From Acinetobacter tandoii DSM 14970 = CIP 107469 (GTDB taxonomy: Bacteria > Pseudomonadota > Gammaproteobacteria > Pseudomonadales > Moraxellaceae), in assembly GCF_000400735.1 (NCBI RefSeq), contig NZ_KE007366.1, positions 62,001 to 126,000 on the forward strand: a DNA stretch of 64,000 nucleotides, in the 5' to 3' direction. Positions within the stretch are counted from its first letter, which is position 1. Every line of letters begins with the position of its first letter. The position numbers and the translations under genes are program-made. The notes under the pieces are model-generated. The model did no database searches and was not told the origin of the DNA. It saw only the letters and a list, made by a program, of their open reading frames with translations. Below, one piece after another: positions 1 to 9,864 of the stretch.

Positions 1-892
1 TCTTCAATTTTGAACCTTTTTCTCCAATCACAATTGCTTTTTGTCCTGGACGATCCACAAAAATTGTCGCATCAATATAAGTACATGCAGGTTTAAGTTT
101 GCCTGTTTTTTCATGTACAACAGCATCTTCTATACGGAATGATTCAATTTGAACCGTTAAATCATACGGAAGCTCTTCACCGAGCTGACGCATAATTTTT
201 TCACGGATAATTTCCGAAGCCAAGAAACGCTCAGAACGATCTGTTAATTGATCCAATGAATACATTGGCGGCTGAAAAGGTAAATATTTTTCAATAGTGT
301 CGCGTAGATGCTCTAAGTTTGCCCCACGAAGTGCAGAAACTGGAACGATCTCAGCAAAATTCATTAATTTTGCACGCTCTTGAATCAAGGGTAATGCATG
401 ATTTTTATTTTCAAGTGTATCAATTTTATTGATCACTAAAATCACTGGCATTTCTGCATTTTGAAGTTTTTCCAAAACAAGTTCATCATTTTGAGTCCAC
501 TTGTCTGCATCAAGAACAAACATGACCAAATTAACGTCACGCAATGCAGAAGAAGCCGCACGGTTCATCATTTTATTGATGGCACGGACTTCTTTTTTAT
601 GCATCCCTGGCGTATCAACAAACACCGCCTGAGATTTTTCACGCGAATCAATACCGACAATTTTATGGCGCGTAGTTTGCGGTTTACGTGAAGTAATTGA
701 AAGTTTTTGTCCCAGTAAGTGATTCATCAATGTTGATTTACCCACATTTGGACGACCAACAATTGCAACAAAACCACTTCTGAAATCAGAAGGAATGGTA
801 GTGCCTTGTTCACTAAAAAACTGGCTAATTAAATCATTAGTGTCGCTTTGCGACTCGTGATCAGCATCGTTGTGATCGGAAGAATTTGACAT
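1..892 (-). CDS. era: GTPase Era, C-terminus cut by window edge
   Basis: Era is an essential GTPase that binds the 3' end of 16S rRNA and helps mature the 30S subunit. About 297 codons are visible. The G1 loop GRPNVGKST lies at residues 46-54, followed by DTPG (G3) and NKID (G4), and the beginning of the KH RNA-binding domain with IGEKGSKLK just at the window edge. The ATG at 892 is 6 nt downstream of the rnc stop, so era is the last visible gene of the lepA-lepB-DUF4845-rnc-era operon. The protein carries an acidic N-terminal extension of roughly 30-40 residues before the G domain compared with the E. coli protein, which seems to be a feature of the genus. The gene runs off the window so the true end is unseen. 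Confidence 0.95.
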   Translation of the reverse strand, partial: MSNSSDHNDADHESQSDTNDLISQFFSEQGTTIPSDFRSGFVAIVGRPNVGKSTLMNHLLGQKLSITSRKPQTTRHKIVGIDSREKSQAVFVDTPGMHKKEVRAINKMMNRAASSALRDVNLVMFVLDADKWTQNDELVLEKLQNAEMPVILVINKIDTLENKNHALPLIQERAKLMNFAEIVPVSALRGANLEHLRDTIEKYLPFQPPMYSLDQLTDRSERFLASEIIREKIMRQLGEELPYDLTVQIESFRIEDAVVHEKTGKLKPACTYIDATIFVDRPGQKAIVIGEKGSKLK

Positions 893-898
893 GGCAGA

Positions 899-1591
899 TT
901 ACTGCTCCAAAAGTTTTAAAATATCCGCCGCTGCAGCTTGCTCTGCAAAACGACGACTTGAACCTTCACCCTTAAATAGAGGCAAACCCTCAACCGTACA
1001 ATTCACCTTGAAATGTTGGTTAGGCGCATCCCCTTGTATATCGACCACTTCATAAATAGGAAGTGGTTTCTTACGTGCTTGCAAATATTCTTGCAATCTT
1101 GATTTAGGATCTTTCAGTTGGTCTGTTGGTTCGATATGATCTAGGTAAGGTTCATACCATTTTAGCACGATACGCTCTAATACAGTTAAGTCAGCGCAAT
1201 CCACATAAATTGCACCGATAATCGCTTCAACCGTATCTGCCAAGATTGATTCACGATGATGCCCACCAGACTTCAACTCACCCGTACTTAAAATTAAGCT
1301 GGTGCTGAGTTTTAAATCATTTGCGATTTTACCTAATGCTTCTTGCCGAACCAAGGTCGCTCGCATACGCGTCAAACGACCTTCATTTTCATGTGGATAA
1401 GCATGGTACAAATAATTGGCAATAATCATTCCTAATAACGAGTCACCTAGAAACTCTAAGCGTTCGTAATTATATTTATGGCTTACCGAACGGTGCGTTA
1501 AAGCAAGCTGAAGTAACTCAGCTTGCTTAAACTGATAACCAATGCGATTCACCAAGCGAATATCACTTAGTTTGGGCTGACCTTTGATCAA
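899..1591 (-). CDS. rnc: Ribonuclease III
   Basis: RNase III cleaves double-stranded RNA in rRNA processing and mRNA decay. The signature ERLEFLGDSLLG is near residue 45 and the second acidic site (ADTVEAIIGAIYVD) about 65 residues later; a C-terminal dsRNA-binding domain follows (RLQEYLQA, GEGSSRRFAEQAAA). No ATG is available near the start. A TTG at 1591 gives 230 aa, preceded by GAG 7 nt upstream, and the protein then begins MIKGQPKLSD, which fits my memory of Acinetobacter RNase III. An upstream TTG at 1603 would add four residues. Either start lies inside the preceding DUF4845 gene (overlap of about 29-41 nt), suggesting translational coupling. Confidence 0.95.
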   Translation of the reverse strand: MIKGQPKLSDIRLVNRIGYQFKQAELLQLALTHRSVSHKYNYERLEFLGDSLLGMIIANYLYHAYPHENEGRLTRMRATLVRQEALGKIANDLKLSTSLILSTGELKSGGHHRESILADTVEAIIGAIYVDCADLTVLERIVLKWYEPYLDHIEPTDQLKDPKSRLQEYLQARKKPLPIYEVVDIQGDAPNQHFKVNCTVEGLPLFKGEGSSRRFAEQAAAADILKLLEQ

Positions 1592-1937
1592 AACTTTTCT
1601 CAAACTTTAACACTAAATCAATATTCAGTAAGAAAGGCTTTCTTACTTCATAACTCTTTTTCACTTGCAAACCATCAACATTGGTCACTTGAGCAATGTC
1701 TTCAAATTTAATATCGCGAACATTGTTCATATCTAAACGCTGCCCCATTTGACTTGAAAATTTCGATGGACTGGTATCAGCAGGGCTACTTTGCAGTAAT
1801 TCTGTAATCTGAGTATCAATCACACGATCATCCCAATAGGGTCCCCAAACTGCAATTGCAACCTTTGCTAAAAAAGCAAAGCCTATAACTGCAATTAAAA
1901 TACCAATATATGATGCACCTTTTTGATTTCGACGCAT
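1563..1937 (-). CDS. DUF4845 small membrane protein
   Basis: A 124-residue protein with a basic N-terminus (MRRNQKGAS), one hydrophobic helix at about residues 9-30 and a soluble, probably periplasmic domain. Proteins of the DUF4845 family typically sit between lepB and rnc in gammaproteobacteria, as here; the start resembles a pilin-like N-terminus (QKGASYIGILI) but lacks a clear prepilin cleavage Glu. Its 3' end overlaps the rnc start region, and it begins 23 nt after lepB. Its biochemical function is not established; location with signal peptidase and RNase III suggests only shared transcription. Confidence 0.85.
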   Translation of the reverse strand: MRRNQKGASYIGILIAVIGFAFLAKVAIAVWGPYWDDRVIDTQITELLQSSPADTSPSKFSSQMGQRLDMNNVRDIKFEDIAQVTNVDGLQVKKSYEVRKPFLLNIDLVLKFEKSFDQRSAQTK

Positions 1938-1960
1938 TTTTTATTTTCCATTTCGGTCAA

Positions 1961-2788
1961 TTAATCAATTTTGCCGTTACGACTAAACGACGGCAGTTTA
2001 AAGCCAGGCTCTTTATGCATCCAAACATAAAATGCTCGCCCAGTTAAGTTCTCTTCAGGCACAAATCCCCAAAAACGACTGTCTGCACTTTGATCACGAT
2101 TATCCCCCATCGCAAAGTAGTGCCCTTTAGGAACTTTCACTTCCCAATATAAACCATTTTCAGTTGAGTATTTACCATTTTCAATATAATTAATAAATGG
2201 TGCTTGACGAGCAACATTCACCCCTTCCAACTCACGCATGGTAAAGGTATGTTCACCCAAAGTTTCCTTATGATAAATAGAGGTTGGGGTATCTAAGGCA
2301 TCTTTTTCACGACTGAACTCAACTGGAACTTTCGCAACTTTTTTCCCATTAATCGTTAATTGACCATGATCATAAATAATATGGTCACCTGGCAAACCCA
2401 CAACACGCTTAATATAGCTAATAGTCGGTTGTGGTGGATAACGGAAGACAATAACATCGCCACGTGCTGGTTCACCCACTTCGAGAATTTTCTTATTCAC
2501 AATGGGTAAACGCACACCGTAGTCAAACTTATTTACTAGAATAAAGTCACCTGTCTCTAAAGTTGGCACCATAGAGTCTGACGGAATATTAAATGGTTCG
2601 TACAAGAATGAGCGTAAAACCAAAACCACCGCCAATACAGGCCAGAAGTCATAAGCCCATGTAATAATGAAATTTTCATTACCCCTTCCCTTAGTTTGTC
2701 TTTGTTTTAATACAAACTTATCTAGTAACCACACCAAGAAAAAAATCAGCGTGGCAGGCACGAGTATTAAATTAAAATCAAAATCCAT
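1961..2788 (-). CDS. lepB: Signal peptidase I
   Basis: Membrane-bound serine protease that removes signal peptides from exported proteins. The 275-residue protein has two N-terminal hydrophobic segments (about residues 6-25 and 44-62). The catalytic Ser is in NIPSDSMVPTL (Ser72) and the general base Lys in SYIKRVVGLPGD (Lys127); the conserved GDNRDQSADSRFWG box E is near residue 229. Length is somewhat shorter than the 324 aa E. coli enzyme, normal for the family. It lies 21 nt downstream of lepA, the usual order, and precedes DUF4845 and rnc. Confidence 0.96.
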   Translation of the reverse strand: MDFDFNLILVPATLIFFLVWLLDKFVLKQRQTKGRGNENFIITWAYDFWPVLAVVLVLRSFLYEPFNIPSDSMVPTLETGDFILVNKFDYGVRLPIVNKKILEVGEPARGDVIVFRYPPQPTISYIKRVVGLPGDHIIYDHGQLTINGKKVAKVPVEFSREKDALDTPTSIYHKETLGEHTFTMRELEGVNVARQAPFINYIENGKYSTENGLYWEVKVPKGHYFAMGDNRDQSADSRFWGFVPEENLTGRAFYVWMHKEPGFKLPSFSRNGKID

Positions 2789-2809
2789 GAGCTAAACGAC
2801 CTCTAATTC

Positions 2810-4627
2810 TTATCTTTCTACTTTCAACACAGCCAAGAACGCTTCTTGCGGGATTTCTACACTACCCACTTGCTTCATACGTTTCTTACCTTCTTTCTGT
2901 TTAGAAAGGAGTTTCTTCTTACGAGAAACGTCACCACCATAACATTTAGCCAATACGTTCTTACGCATCGCTTTTACAGTTGAACGAGCAATAATCTGCG
3001 CACCAATTGCAGCCTGAATTGCCACATCGTACATTTGACGTGGAATCAAATCTTTCATTTTTTCAACGAGTGCAATACCGCGATGGCGTGCATCTTGACG
3101 GTGACAAATCATGGCCAAAGCATCAACTTTTTCACCATTAATTAAGACATCAACCTTAACCAACGCTGAACTTTCAAATCGCACAAAGTTATAATCTAAT
3201 GAAGCAAAACCACGTGAACATGATTTCAACTTATCAAAGAAATCCATAACAACTTCTGCCATCGGGATTTCAAAGGTAATAGAAACTTGGTTCCCTAAGA
3301 ATTTCATATCTTTTTGGATACCGCGGCGCTCAATACACAATGTCATCACGTTACCCAAGTATTCTTGCGGAACAAGGATATGACACTCTGCAATTGGCTC
3401 ACGTAAATCTTCTACTGTAGACCCATCAGGCATTTTCGATGGACTATCGATATAAATCGTTTCGCCTTTTTTGGTTAATGCTTCATAAATTACAGTAGGT
3501 GCAGAACTGATGAGATCAAGATCATATTCGCGTTCAAGGCGTTCTTGAACAATTTCCATATGTAACATGCCCAAGAAGCCACATCGGAAACCAAAACCCA
3601 AGGCATCTGAACTTTCTGGTTCGAAGAATAATGCAGAATCGTTGATTTGTAATTTTTGCAATGCTTCACGGAACGGTTCAAAGTCACTTGAATCAATCGG
3701 GAAAAGACCTGCATAAACCTGTGGTTTAACCTTTTTGAAACCTGGTAAAGTAGCAACTTCAGGTGTTGCCGCAAGCGTGATCGTATCACCTACTGGTGCA
3801 CCAAAAATATCTTTAATCCCTGCAATTACAAAACCTACTTCACCTGCTTCAAGCATGTCAGTTTCTGTATGCTTAGGGTTAAATACACCCACAGAAGTAA
3901 CTGGATGTGTTTGCCCTGTAGATTTCACCAACATTTTGTCGCCCTTACGGATACGACCTTGTTTAATACGAACTAAAGATACAACGCCTAAATAGTTATC
4001 GAACCAAGAGTCAATAATTAAAGCTTGTAAAGGCGCATCACGATCTCCAGTTGGTGCTGGAATCACGTCTACTAAGCGCTCAAGTACACCCTCGACACCC
4101 AAGCCAGTTTTTGCAGAACAGGTTGGCGCATCCGTCGCTTCAATGCCAATAATTTCTTCAATTTCGTGAATAACGCGCTCTGGTTCTGCTTGCGGTAAAT
4201 CAATTTTGTTTAAAATTGGCAAAACTTCTAAACCTTGTTCAATTGCGGTATAGCAGTTTGCAACTGATTGAGCTTCAACACCTTGTGCAGCATCTACAAC
4301 CAACAATGCACCTTCACAAGCCGCTAAAGAACGAGACACCTCATAAGAAAAGTCTACGTGTCCTGGGGTATCAATGAAGTTCAATTGATACTCTTGCCCG
4401 TTTGGATGCGTATAATATAAGGTCACAGAAGCCGCTTTAATGGTAATCCCACGTTCGCGTTCTAACTCCATTGAGTCCAAAACTTGGGCTTGCATTTCAC
4501 GATCTTGTAAACCACCACACATTTGAATAAAACGGTCAGCCAAAGTTGACTTACCATGGTCAATGTGAGCAATAATCGAAAAATTTCGGATGTTATTGAT
4601 ATCAACGGATTTTTTAGCTTGCGCCAT
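2810..4627 (-). CDS. lepA: Elongation factor 4 (LepA)
   Basis: Ribosome-binding translational GTPase implicated in 30S biogenesis and back-translocation. 605 aa. G1 AHIDHGKST at residues 20-28, G3 DTPGHVDF, G4 NKIDLP; the characteristic C-terminal domain ending [14 protein letters not shown] is present. It is the first gene of the minus-strand lepA-lepB-DUF4845-rnc-era operon; the 172-nt gap upstream should hold the promoter. Length and motifs are fully typical and no frame damage is visible. Confidence 0.97.
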   Translation of the reverse strand: MAQAKKSVDINNIRNFSIIAHIDHGKSTLADRFIQMCGGLQDREMQAQVLDSMELERERGITIKAASVTLYYTHPNGQEYQLNFIDTPGHVDFSYEVSRSLAACEGALLVVDAAQGVEAQSVANCYTAIEQGLEVLPILNKIDLPQAEPERVIHEIEEIIGIEATDAPTCSAKTGLGVEGVLERLVDVIPAPTGDRDAPLQALIIDSWFDNYLGVVSLVRIKQGRIRKGDKMLVKSTGQTHPVTSVGVFNPKHTETDMLEAGEVGFVIAGIKDIFGAPVGDTITLAATPEVATLPGFKKVKPQVYAGLFPIDSSDFEPFREALQKLQINDSALFFEPESSDALGFGFRCGFLGMLHMEIVQERLEREYDLDLISSAPTVIYEALTKKGETIYIDSPSKMPDGSTVEDLREPIAECHILVPQEYLGNVMTLCIERRGIQKDMKFLGNQVSITFEIPMAEVVMDFFDKLKSCSRGFASLDYNFVRFESSALVKVDVLINGEKVDALAMICHRQDARHRGIALVEKMKDLIPRQMYDVAIQAAIGAQIIARSTVKAMRKNVLAKCYGGDVSRKKKLLSKQKEGKKRMKQVGSVEIPQEAFLAVLKVER

Positions 4628-4799
4628 GAGTTACCTTAAGAAAAAAATAGTGCCAAGTACAAAGCTGAGGTACTAAGCGTAAGCGGTTAAACAAATTGCT
4701 GCCGATTATAGCAGATTGCAAAAATGAAAAAGTGATAAATTCGTTTAAACGTTCAGGTTTTTAAGCCTGTACATTTTTCAAACATGTGTGAATTGGCTT

Positions 4800-5252
4800 T
4801 TAAACCATATAGCTATGTGAAAAATCTAATGGATTAATCTGATCATTTAAGGGTTGATACGCTTGCGAAAATGTCGGCGAAATACGTTTAGGTCTTCCTG
4901 TTTCAATTTCAACACATGCCCATTTAGTCTGCCCCATAAATAGCACAGCTTGATCGGCTGGTCGGTAAAAAACATATTGACGAAATAAATACATACTATT
5001 GATGTCACTTAGCCATGTACGTAAGACAATTTGGTCGTCTAATAATACTGCTTTTCGATATTGCACATGATGCTCGACTGCAACCATGGCATGTTTGAGT
5101 TCTAAATACTGTTGAATGCCTAAACCTAGCTGATCAATATGTGCTGTTGCAACATCCTGCATCCACTGTACATAAACTACATTATTCACATGCCCCAAAA
5201 CATCAATATGTTCTGGCTTTACCGTCAAATTTAAATCAAAAATCGCGCTCAT
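4800..5252 (-). CDS. Acyl-CoA thioesterase, 4HBT/YbgC family
   Basis: Hot-dog fold thioesterase hydrolysing an acyl-CoA of unknown chain. The family motif DVLGHVNNVVYVQWMQD, with the active-site acid and the following helix, is about 17 residues from the chosen start; VEHHVQYRKA and the beta strands that follow fit the fold. I chose ATG 5252 (150 aa) because an AGGA lies 11 nt upstream; ATG 5285 would add 11 residues (MNVTMDRTNKL) without a visible ribosome binding site. It stands alone between lepA and a terminator. Substrate is not predictable; a role in acyl-CoA housekeeping is inference. Confidence 0.85.
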   Translation of the reverse strand: MSAIFDLNLTVKPEHIDVLGHVNNVVYVQWMQDVATAHIDQLGLGIQQYLELKHAMVAVEHHVQYRKAVLLDDQIVLRTWLSDINSMYLFRQYVFYRPADQAVLFMGQTKWACVEIETGRPKRISPTFSQAYQPLNDQINPLDFSHSYMV

Positions 5253-5345
5253 TAATTTATTCGTCCTGTCCATGGTTACATTCATGTTTAAAAACCATGT
5301 ATATGTTTTTCACACTTAAGCTGATTTGACTATCCGAACATCAGT

Positions 5346-5382
5346 CAAAAAAGCCAGTCTAAACTGAATAGACTGGCTTTTA
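5346..5382 (-). terminator. Rho-independent terminator after HtrA protease gene
   Basis: Perfect 12-bp stem (AAAGCCAGTCTA at 5350-5361 with its complement at 5369-5380) and a 7-nt loop. Read on the minus strand it is followed by a T run, so it should end transcription of the gene at 5414-6802. Confidence 0.85.
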
Positions 5383-5413
5383 CTAGTTCATGTCATGATT
5401 TCACATAAAACAG

Positions 5414-6802
5414 TTAAATACGCATCCCTAAAATAGCACGCTGTCCTTCACGAATCAGTGAAACACGCACAATGCTATCTTTCTTTAAACCTGAAACTGT
5501 TTTGATGAATTCTTTCGAATTATTGATGGTCGTATTGTTCAATTGGGTAATCACATCACCTGGCAGAATTCGTGCTTGAGACGCGACCCCACCACGCATA
5601 ACGTCCTGAATTAGTACACCACCTTTAATGTTCAGTTGTGCTAACTCTGAAGGCGATAAATCACGAATTGCTACCCCAATTTTTGGCCCAGCACTTTCTG
5701 CGCCCTGATCTACTTTAGCAGGTGTATCATCTGGGGCTGTAGTTAAGGTTGCAGAAATATTACGGGTTTTATCATCACGCAATATTTCAAGTTGAATAGT
5801 TTGATTTGGTACAGAACGGTTTAAATAATTGAGGAGTTCTGAGGTCCGTGAAATCGCTGCACCATTGTACTTCAACACAATATCACCCGCTTTCAGACCT
5901 GCTTTTGCTGCAGGTGAATTTGGTGTTACGTCGGTAATTAAAGCACCTTCTGGTTTCGGTAAATTGTAAGATTCTGCCAAATTACGATCAATATCCTGCA
6001 TCATAACGCCCAGATAAGAACGCGTTACTTTACCATTCTTCTTCAACTGGTCGGCAATATCCATAGCAACATCAATTGGGATGGAGAAAGACAAGCCCAT
6101 ATAGCCACCTGTTCCACTAAAAATACGCGAGTTGACCCCAACCACTTCACCACGCTGATTAAATAATGGCCCACCTGAGTTACCAGGGTTTAAGGCAACA
6201 TCCGTTTGAATAAATGGAACCGATGTCTCACCCATCATATTTCGCATTTTGGCGCTAACAATCCCTGCCGAAGCTGAATAATCAAAACCAAACGGCGAAC
6301 CGATGGCCAATACAGGTTCACCTACTTTCAGTTGATCTACATTCCCTGTTGTTAATGCAGGAAATTGATTACCTTTGACTTTGAGCAATGCCACATCAGT
6401 ACGTTCATCACTACCAATGACCGTTGCATCTAGTTCACGACGATCGTTCATCATAATCGTGACTTTTGAAGCATTTTCGACTACATGATGATTCGTCAAC
6501 AAATAACCATCTTTACTGATAAAAAATGCACTGCCATAAGCCGTTTTTTCTTGTGGAACTTGCTGCTGTGGAATTATGACTTGATTACCAAAAAAACGAC
6601 GTAAGATCTCTGGTACTTGTTGCTGCATAATTTCTTCTTGGGTCATTTTTTTGACCACATTCACGCTCACAACCGCAGGACTAACTTGCTCAACTAAATT
6701 TGAAAAATCCACTGCTGGTGCGGCTTGAGTTTGTACTGCCACCATTGTAAAAACCGCAGCATACATTCCTTTTTGTAAATAGCCACTTTTCATAAAACTC
6801 AT
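5414..6802 (-). CDS. Periplasmic serine protease, DegP/DegQ/MucD type
   Basis: HtrA-family protease/chaperone for misfolded envelope proteins. Signal peptide at residues 1-28 ends in QTQAAPA. The catalytic triad is visible as His106 (TNHHVV), Asp136 (ERTDVALL) and Ser209 (NPGNSGGP). Two PDZ domains follow, around residues 270-355 and 370-460. 462 aa is the length of MucD/DegQ. ATG 6793 (MKSGYLQ) is an alternative start three codons later. It is transcribed away from nadB from a 220-nt intergenic region and has its own terminator. A second, membrane-anchored HtrA protein is at 56599-57780. Confidence 0.93.
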   Translation of the reverse strand: MSFMKSGYLQKGMYAAVFTMVAVQTQAAPAVDFSNLVEQVSPAVVSVNVVKKMTQEEIMQQQVPEILRRFFGNQVIIPQQQVPQEKTAYGSAFFISKDGYLLTNHHVVENASKVTIMMNDRRELDATVIGSDERTDVALLKVKGNQFPALTTGNVDQLKVGEPVLAIGSPFGFDYSASAGIVSAKMRNMMGETSVPFIQTDVALNPGNSGGPLFNQRGEVVGVNSRIFSGTGGYMGLSFSIPIDVAMDIADQLKKNGKVTRSYLGVMMQDIDRNLAESYNLPKPEGALITDVTPNSPAAKAGLKAGDIVLKYNGAAISRTSELLNYLNRSVPNQTIQLEILRDDKTRNISATLTTAPDDTPAKVDQGAESAGPKIGVAIRDLSPSELAQLNIKGGVLIQDVMRGGVASQARILPGDVITQLNNTTINNSKEFIKTVSGLKKDSIVRVSLIREGQRAILGMRI

Positions 6803-7022
6803 TCACTCAATTATTGTTACGTATTAAACAAAAAATTTTTATCATAAAACTCGTTATTCTTGCGTAATAATATGTTCAATTATGTTTTAGCAAAACAAGT
6901 ACTTATTTTTAGATGAAGTTATAGCAACTTGATTGCTTTTTCTGATAAGCACTCGACTATTTTACACTTGCCTTTTATCGCAAAAAGCGTTGTCATTACC
7001 AAACTTTTTTTAAAATTAGCTG

Positions 7023-8663
7023 ATGGAAATGTCTAATTTAAGCTTAACGCATCAATTTGATGTGATTATTGTGGGCAGTGGTGGCGCAGGTTTAAGTTTA
7101 GCACTGTCATTACCTCATCATTTCAACATTGCAGTTTTAGCAAAATCAACCCTAACCGATGCCAGCACTTATTATGCACAAGGTGGAGTTGCCGCTGTTC
7201 TGGATGAAACGGATTCCATTCAACAGCATATTGATGACACCATGATTGCAGGTGCACATTTATGTGAACTTGATGCAGTCAAACAAACCGTTGAAGGCGG
7301 CAAACCTTCTGTCGATTTCCTGCTTAATAATGGCGTGCAGTTCACTTTAGATGAACAATCGCAGTTACATTTAACCCGTGAAGGTGGTCATTCACAACGT
7401 CGTATTATTCACGCAGCCGATGCAACAGGGCGTGCAATTTCGACCACGTTGGTACAACGTGCGCAAGAAAAAGACAATATTACGATTTTTGAAAACTTTA
7501 TCGCGATAGATTTAATTACTTCACAAAAACTTGGTCTAGACGAAGCGCATAATCGTGCCCTTGGTCTATACGCACTCGATGAGAAAACCGAACAAGTTCA
7601 TACTTTCCTCGCACCATTTACCGCTTTGGCATGTGGTGGAGCAATGAAAGCTTATCTGTATACCTCGAATCCTGACATCGCTACTGGTGATGGGATTGCC
7701 ATGGCCTATCGCGCAGGATGCCGCGTGGCAAATATGGAATTTAACCAATTCCACCCTACTTGTTTATACCATCCTCAAGCCCGCTCATTCCTCATCACCG
7801 AAGCGATGCGTGGCGAAGGGGCTTATTTAAGATTGCCTGATGGTGAGCGTTTCATGCTGCGTTTTGATGAACGTGCTGAACTGGCTCCACGTGATATTGT
7901 TGCGCGTGCTATCGACTATGAAATTAAGCGTTTAGGTATCCGTCATGTCTGGTTAGACATTACACATAAGCCAGAAGCCTTCGTAAAAGAGCATTTCCCA
8001 ACGTTGTATGCTCGTCTACTTGAATTGGGCATTGATATCACTAAGGAAATGATTCCTGTGGTGCCTGCTGCACATTATACTTGCGGTGGCGTGGTGGTTG
8101 ATGAGCATAGTCAAACTGACATCCACGGTTTATACGCGATTGGTGAGACTTCTTATACAGGACTACATGGCGCTAACCGTATGGCGAGTAACTCTCTGCT
8201 CGAATGCTTCGTCTACGGCATGAGTGCTGCTGCACATATTCAATCACATTATGTTGAAAACTATCGCTCGCCTCAAGTTCCAGAATGGGATGATTCGCAA
8301 GTTATGAATCCCGATGAAGATGTCGTCATTTTGCAGAACTGGGATGAATTACGTCAAACCATGTGGAACTATGTAGGTATTGTCCGTACCACCAAACGCT
8401 TACAGCGCGCCTTACACCGTATTGAAATGCTCAAGCGTGAAATCACGGAATATTATGAAGACTATCAGGTCAGTAAAAACCTGATTGAACTGCGTAACTT
8501 GGTGTTAGTTTCAGAAATGATTGTTCGATGTGCTATGGAACGCAAAGAATCTCGCGGGCTACATTTCACTTTAGACTATCCTGAATTGGCACCCGAACTA
8601 CGCAAAACAGTACTCACTCCTCCAAACTTTCAAGTTGAAACACCTTTAGTGAATGCTGAATAA
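7023..8663 (+). CDS. nadB: L-aspartate oxidase
   Basis: FAD enzyme oxidising L-aspartate to iminoaspartate, the first step of de novo NAD synthesis. FAD-binding [11 protein letters not shown] is near residue 18; [13 protein letters not shown] and the active-site block [24 protein letters not shown] match the succinate dehydrogenase/NadB fold; [23 protein letters not shown] is the NadB C-terminal FAD signature. 546 aa, normal. A second ATG two codons downstream (7029) is equally possible. Monocistronic, closed by a strong terminator. nadA and nadC are not in the window. Confidence 0.96.
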   Translation: MEMSNLSLTHQFDVIIVGSGGAGLSLALSLPHHFNIAVLAKSTLTDASTYYAQGGVAAVLDETDSIQQHIDDTMIAGAHLCELDAVKQTVEGGKPSVDFLLNNGVQFTLDEQSQLHLTREGGHSQRRIIHAADATGRAISTTLVQRAQEKDNITIFENFIAIDLITSQKLGLDEAHNRALGLYALDEKTEQVHTFLAPFTALACGGAMKAYLYTSNPDIATGDGIAMAYRAGCRVANMEFNQFHPTCLYHPQARSFLITEAMRGEGAYLRLPDGERFMLRFDERAELAPRDIVARAIDYEIKRLGIRHVWLDITHKPEAFVKEHFPTLYARLLELGIDITKEMIPVVPAAHYTCGGVVVDEHSQTDIHGLYAIGETSYTGLHGANRMASNSLLECFVYGMSAAAHIQSHYVENYRSPQVPEWDDSQVMNPDEDVVILQNWDELRQTMWNYVGIVRTTKRLQRALHRIEMLKREITEYYEDYQVSKNLIELRNLVLVSEMIVRCAMERKESRGLHFTLDYPELAPELRKTVLTPPNFQVETPLVNAE

Positions 8664-8668
8664 AATAC

Positions 8669-8704
8669 GGCAGGTACAGTTATTTTGAACTGTACCTGCC
8701 TTTT
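8669..8704 (+). terminator. Terminator after nadB
   Basis: Perfect 13-bp stem GGCAGGTACAGTT (8669-8681) with its complement (8688-8700), 6-nt loop, then TTTT. It lies 6 nt after the nadB stop. Confidence 0.9.
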
Positions 8705-8746
8705 AAACCATCAAATTTAAATAAGTAGAATAAATCAAATAAGTCG

Positions 8747-9178
8747 TTATATCACTGTGCGCCGAGGTGGAACAGAATATGTTCCCGTCACATGTGCTAC
8801 AGGTTCATCTTCATTCACTGAATAGATCCAGACCTCGCCAACAATCAGGGATTTACCAACTTTCATCAGTTTACATACACCACGCAGGTCTTGCGAAGCA
8901 GCGGGTTTTCGTAAAAAGTTAATGTTCAAATTAGTGGTAACAGTTAGCCCGACGATCCCAATTTCACCCAGTATTGCAATATACAAAGCATAATCTGCAA
9001 CCGTCATCATGGTCGGTCCTGAAACCGTACCACCAGGACGTAAATCTCGATCATCAATATGATAAATGACTGTTGCTGCCCGTTCCGTAATGGATTCAAT
9101 CTCACATTTTTCCAAACTTTGTGGAAAATGTTGCATCAAAAACTGAATAATTTCAGCTTGTTTACTTTGCATATTCAT
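8747..9178 (-). CDS. PaaI-family hot-dog thioesterase
   Basis: 143-residue hot-dog protein. The PaaI-type motif RPGGTVSGPTMMTVADYALYIAI carries the catalytic Asp/Gly region near residues 48-70, and the strand NLNINFLRKPAASQDL is the second family signature. Such enzymes cleave acyl- or aryl-CoA thioesters; the substrate cannot be read here. Start ATG 9178 or 9172. It lies 83 nt downstream of tmk on the other side... that is, tmk (9262-9861) reads toward it, so it may be read through from the pabC-mltG-tmk operon, although a 7-bp hairpin separates them. Confidence 0.85.
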   Translation of the reverse strand: MNMQSKQAEIIQFLMQHFPQSLEKCEIESITERAATVIYHIDDRDLRPGGTVSGPTMMTVADYALYIAILGEIGIVGLTVTTNLNINFLRKPAASQDLRGVCKLMKVGKSLIVGEVWIYSVNEDEPVAHVTGTYSVPPRRTVI

Positions 9179-9261
9179 TGCGTATTATGATCCGTCTTCC
9201 CTATTCGATCACCACTATAAAAGATTATTCAGTGATCGACACTAGGAAAATTGATCAATGA

Positions 9262-9861
9262 TTACACCAAATATGACAAAGCTTGGGCAAAAACTTGTTC
9301 TGGTGTCTGCGTTGCATCTAAACGTTTCATACGCTCAGGTTGTTGTTCCCAAAGCGTTTGATAACCTGCACGAACCTTTTCAAAGAAGCTGACTTTCTCT
9401 TGTTCAAAACGATCTAAAGCACCACGTTCACGCGCACGTGCCATGCCAGTTTCAATTGGAGCATCTAACCAGAAGGTAATATTCGGCATATGAGAGACAA
9501 AATGATCGTTTAATAAATTTAATTTGGTTTGATCCAAGCCACGCCCTGAACATTGATAAGCAAAACTTGCATCGGTAAAACGGTCACATAAAACAGTTTT
9601 ACCTGCTTGCAAGGCTGGGACAATGACTTGTTGTAAATGCTGCGCACGTGCAGCATAAATCAACAATAACTCTGTATCATTTGACATTGATTCATCATGA
9701 TTCACGGCTAGAAGTAGACTACGGATTTGCTCAGCCATTGGCGTTCCGCCTGGCTCACGCGTCAGAACGACATCTTTACCTTGCTGTTGAAAATGCTCAT
9801 GAATTTTACGAATGAGAGTGGTTTTCCCGACACCTTCTGTGCCTTCAAAACTAATAAACAT
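9262..9861 (-). CDS. tmk: Thymidylate kinase
   Basis: Phosphorylates dTMP to dTDP. The P-loop GTEGVGKTT spans residues 7-15; the dTMP-binding TREPGGTPMAEQIR and the DRFTDASFAYQ segment (DRY-like) are present; the LID region RARERGALDRFE is typical of the bacterial enzyme. 199 aa, standard. It starts 3 nt after the mltG stop, giving the common pabC-mltG-tmk gene order; holB, often next, is absent here. Confidence 0.96.
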   Translation of the reverse strand: MFISFEGTEGVGKTTLIRKIHEHFQQQGKDVVLTREPGGTPMAEQIRSLLLAVNHDESMSNDTELLLIYAARAQHLQQVIVPALQAGKTVLCDRFTDASFAYQCSGRGLDQTKLNLLNDHFVSHMPNITFWLDAPIETGMARARERGALDRFEQEKVSFFEKVRAGYQTLWEQQPERMKRLDATQTPEQVFAQALSYLV

Positions 9862-9864
9862 GCT

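Noticed and set aside
9206..9238. 7-bp inverted repeat CGATCAC/GTGATCG between tmk and the PaaI gene
   Set aside because: Loop of 19 nt and no T run on either strand; not convincing as a terminator or operator.
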